Positions 5,813 through 6,866 of a DNA stretch of 6,866 nt are shown piece after piece; positions within the stretch are counted from its first letter, which is position 1, and every line of letters starts with the position of its first letter. The DNA comes from an uncultured Oscillibacter sp. (lineage in GTDB: Bacteria > Bacillota > Clostridia > Oscillospirales > Oscillospiraceae). A program made the position numbers and the translations under genes. The notes beneath the pieces are model-generated. The model made no database searches. It saw only the letters and a program-made list of their open reading frames with translations, and had not been told where the DNA came from. The stretch lies in NCBI GenBank assembly GCA_900551885.1, contig URXS01000105.1, positions 1 through 6,866 of the forward strand. Reading direction: 5' to 3'.

Positions 5813-6280
5813 ATGGTGATTTGGACCGCACGATTTTCCAAAAAGGCAAAGGCCGTGCTACTGGTGATCGCCCTGGGGGTAGTGGCGGCGGTGGTGATCC
5901 TACTGTCCGGAGGTCAAGGCAGCGAGGCAACGGTGGAAATCCATCTGGCCACCAACGACGACCGGGTAGCTTATCTTCAATCCTTGGGGTGGACAGTGGA
6001 GCCGGAGCCGGTGGAGACGCTTCAATTCCTGCTGCCAGAGGAGCTCAGCGAACCCTATCTCACCTATAACCAGCTTCAAGAGGAACAAGGATTTGACCTG
6101 TCCCAATGCTGCGGCAAACAGGTCTCCCGCTACACCTACACTGTTACCAACTATCCGGGCCGCACCGAGGGCGTCCAAGCCAACCTCTACGTCTGCGAGG
6201 AAGCGCCGGTGGCCGGAGATATCCTCTGTGCCGGTGCCGACGGCTTCCAGGATACACTGGCCTTCCCGGAGGAGTCTTGA
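5813..6280 (+). CDS. Membrane-anchored DUF4830-like protein
   Basis: This 155-residue protein has a short basic N-terminus and one strong hydrophobic helix (about residues 12-31, AKAVLLVIALGVVAAVVILL), then a soluble domain outside the membrane. There is no lipobox Cys after the helix, so it is more likely a membrane-anchored or cleaved secreted protein than a lipoprotein. The domain at about 45-150 resembles DUF4830 of Clostridia, by recall: YLQSLGWTVEPEPVE, YLTYNQLQEEQGFDLSQ, GKQVSRYTYTVTNYPGR and AGDILCAGADG. No enzymatic motif is visible. Residues C97-C98 and two later Cys might form disulfides. The start at 5813 puts GGAGG 7 nt upstream; the ATG at 5807 directly abuts that site and is less likely. 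It stands alone on the plus strand, between divergent rsuA and convergent tuf, and shares the terminator at 6288-6324. The biological role is unknown. Confidence 0.82.
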   Translation: MVIWTARFSKKAKAVLLVIALGVVAAVVILLSGGQGSEATVEIHLATNDDRVAYLQSLGWTVEPEPVETLQFLLPEELSEPYLTYNQLQEEQGFDLSQCCGKQVSRYTYTVTNYPGRTEGVQANLYVCEEAPVAGDILCAGADGFQDTLAFPEES

Positions 6281-6283
6281 CAG

Positions 6284-6326
6284 GGAATAAAAAAGGACTG
6301 CCGCATAAGCGACAGTCCTTTTCGTA
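6284..6326. terminator. Bidirectional terminator between the DUF4830-like gene and tuf
   Basis: AAAAGGACTG (6291-6300) pairs with CAGTCCTTTT (6313-6322), and an inner CGC/GCG pairing (6302-6304 with 6309-6311) leaves a 4-nt loop. On the minus strand it is followed by TTTTTTATT, a good terminator for tuf, 18 nt after the tuf stop. On the plus strand the stem itself ends in TTTT, giving a shorter U-tract for the convergent gene. Confidence 0.85.
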
Positions 6327-6339
6327 GTTAAAAAGAGAA

Positions 6340-6866
6340 TTAGTCGGCGATGATCTCAGTAACAGCGCCGGAACCAACGGTACGGCCACCCTCACGGATA
6401 GCGAAACGCAGGCCCTTCTCAATGGCGATGGGGGTGATCAGCTCAACGCTCATCTCGACGTTATCGCCGGGCATGCACATCTCGACGCCCTCGGGCAGGG
6501 TGATGACACCGGTCACGTCGGTGGTGCGGAAATAGAACTGAGGACGATAGTTGTTGAAGAAGGGGGTGTGACGGCCGCCCTCGTCCTTGGTCAGAACGTA
6601 AACCTGGCCCTTGAACTTGGTGTGGGGATGAATGGAGCCGGGCTTAGCCAGAACCTGGCCACGCTCAACACCGTTACGATCGATACCACGCAGCAGGGCG
6701 CCAATGTTGTCGCCAGCCTCAGCGTAGTCCAGCAGCTTGTGGAACATCTCGATACCGGTGACGACGGTCTTCTTCTTCTCGTCGCTCAGGCCGACGATCT
6801 CGACTTCCTCGCTGAGCTTCAGGATGCCGCGCTCCACACGGCCGGTAGCCACGGTGCCACGGCCGG
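6340..6866 (-). CDS. tuf: Elongation factor Tu, C-terminal part (domains II and III)
   Basis: The gene enters from the right edge; about 175 codons are present, and the N-terminal GTPase domain lies outside the window. EF-Tu delivers aminoacyl-tRNA to the ribosome as a GTP complex. The visible part starts inside domain II at GRGTVATGRVERG and continues through FHKLLDYAEAGDNIGALLRG, ERGQVLAKPGSI, HTKFKGQVYVLTKDEGGRHT and the NNYRPQFYFRTTDVTG region of domain III. It ends AIREGGRTVGSGAVTEIIAD. The sequence follows the bacterial family without gaps to the natural C-terminus. Codon use is biased towards C-ending codons more than in its neighbours, as expected of a highly expressed gene. Transcription ends at the hairpin at 6288-6324. 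The upstream promoter and partners are outside the window. Confidence 0.98.
   Translation of the reverse strand, partial: GRGTVATGRVERGILKLSEEVEIVGLSDEKKKTVVTGIEMFHKLLDYAEAGDNIGALLRGIDRNGVERGQVLAKPGSIHPHTKFKGQVYVLTKDEGGRHTPFFNNYRPQFYFRTTDVTGVITLPEGVEMCMPGDNVEMSVELITPIAIEKGLRFAIREGGRTVGSGAVTEIIAD

Noticed and set aside
1..6866. Mobile elements, CRISPR arrays, tRNA or rRNA genes
   Set aside because: No spaced direct repeats, transposase or integrase frames, tRNA-like cloverleaf or rRNA sequence was noticed by reading; the inverted repeats present are explained as terminators, a leader hairpin or an operator.

Overview
The window is a compact bacterial chromosomal segment with seven complete or nearly complete genes and the 3' part of tuf. 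Its base composition is moderately GC-rich, most genes lie on the minus strand, and Shine-Dalgarno sequences are strong (GGAGG type). The content includes an ftsEX-linked M23 hydrolase with a PcsB-like coiled coil, a CdaR/PucR-type regulator, a DUF4830-type lipoprotein-like or membrane-anchored protein, and a Clostridia-like EF-Tu. Together these suggest a GC-rich member of the Clostridia, probably the Oscillospiraceae/Flavonifractor-Pseudoflavonifractor neighbourhood. That placement is inference from protein style, not from a search.

Layout, in the direction of minus-strand transcription (right to left). The 3' part of tuf (6866-6340) ends at a hairpin terminator that also serves the convergent plus-strand gene at 5813-6280 (DUF4830-like). 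Divergent from the latter is rsuA (5703-4984), a 16S rRNA pseudouridine synthase. An A/T-rich gap holding a good promoter and an inverted repeat precedes the CdaR/PucR-like regulator (4826-3735), which ends at a very strong intrinsic terminator (3715-3686). A near-consensus promoter (3612-3584) then opens a division operon: ftsE (3501-2809), ftsX (2816-1929, overlapping by 8 nt) and a secreted coiled-coil M23 peptidase (1919-669, 9 nt after ftsX). The operon closes with a hairpin (635-606) whose 3' arm also carries the ribosome binding site of the next gene. That gene is an unrecognised arginine-rich protein running off the left edge (597-1).

Functional reading: FtsE (ATPase) and FtsX (four-helix membrane protein with an extracellular loop) form the type VII ABC-like mechanotransmitter that switches on a peptidoglycan hydrolase at the cell surface. 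The third gene supplies an excellent candidate hydrolase, with signal peptide, long coiled coil and an intact M23 active site, so sensor, transmitter and enzyme lie in one transcription unit. The other genes are housekeeping (tuf, rsuA), regulatory (CdaR-like) or unknown. No mobile element, CRISPR array, tRNA or rRNA is visible, no gene-free stretch exceeds 300 bases, and nothing here amounts to a clearly new defence or mobile system. The most interesting points are the overlap of terminator and ribosome binding site, the operator-like repeat at the regulator promoter, and the unrecognised left-edge gene.
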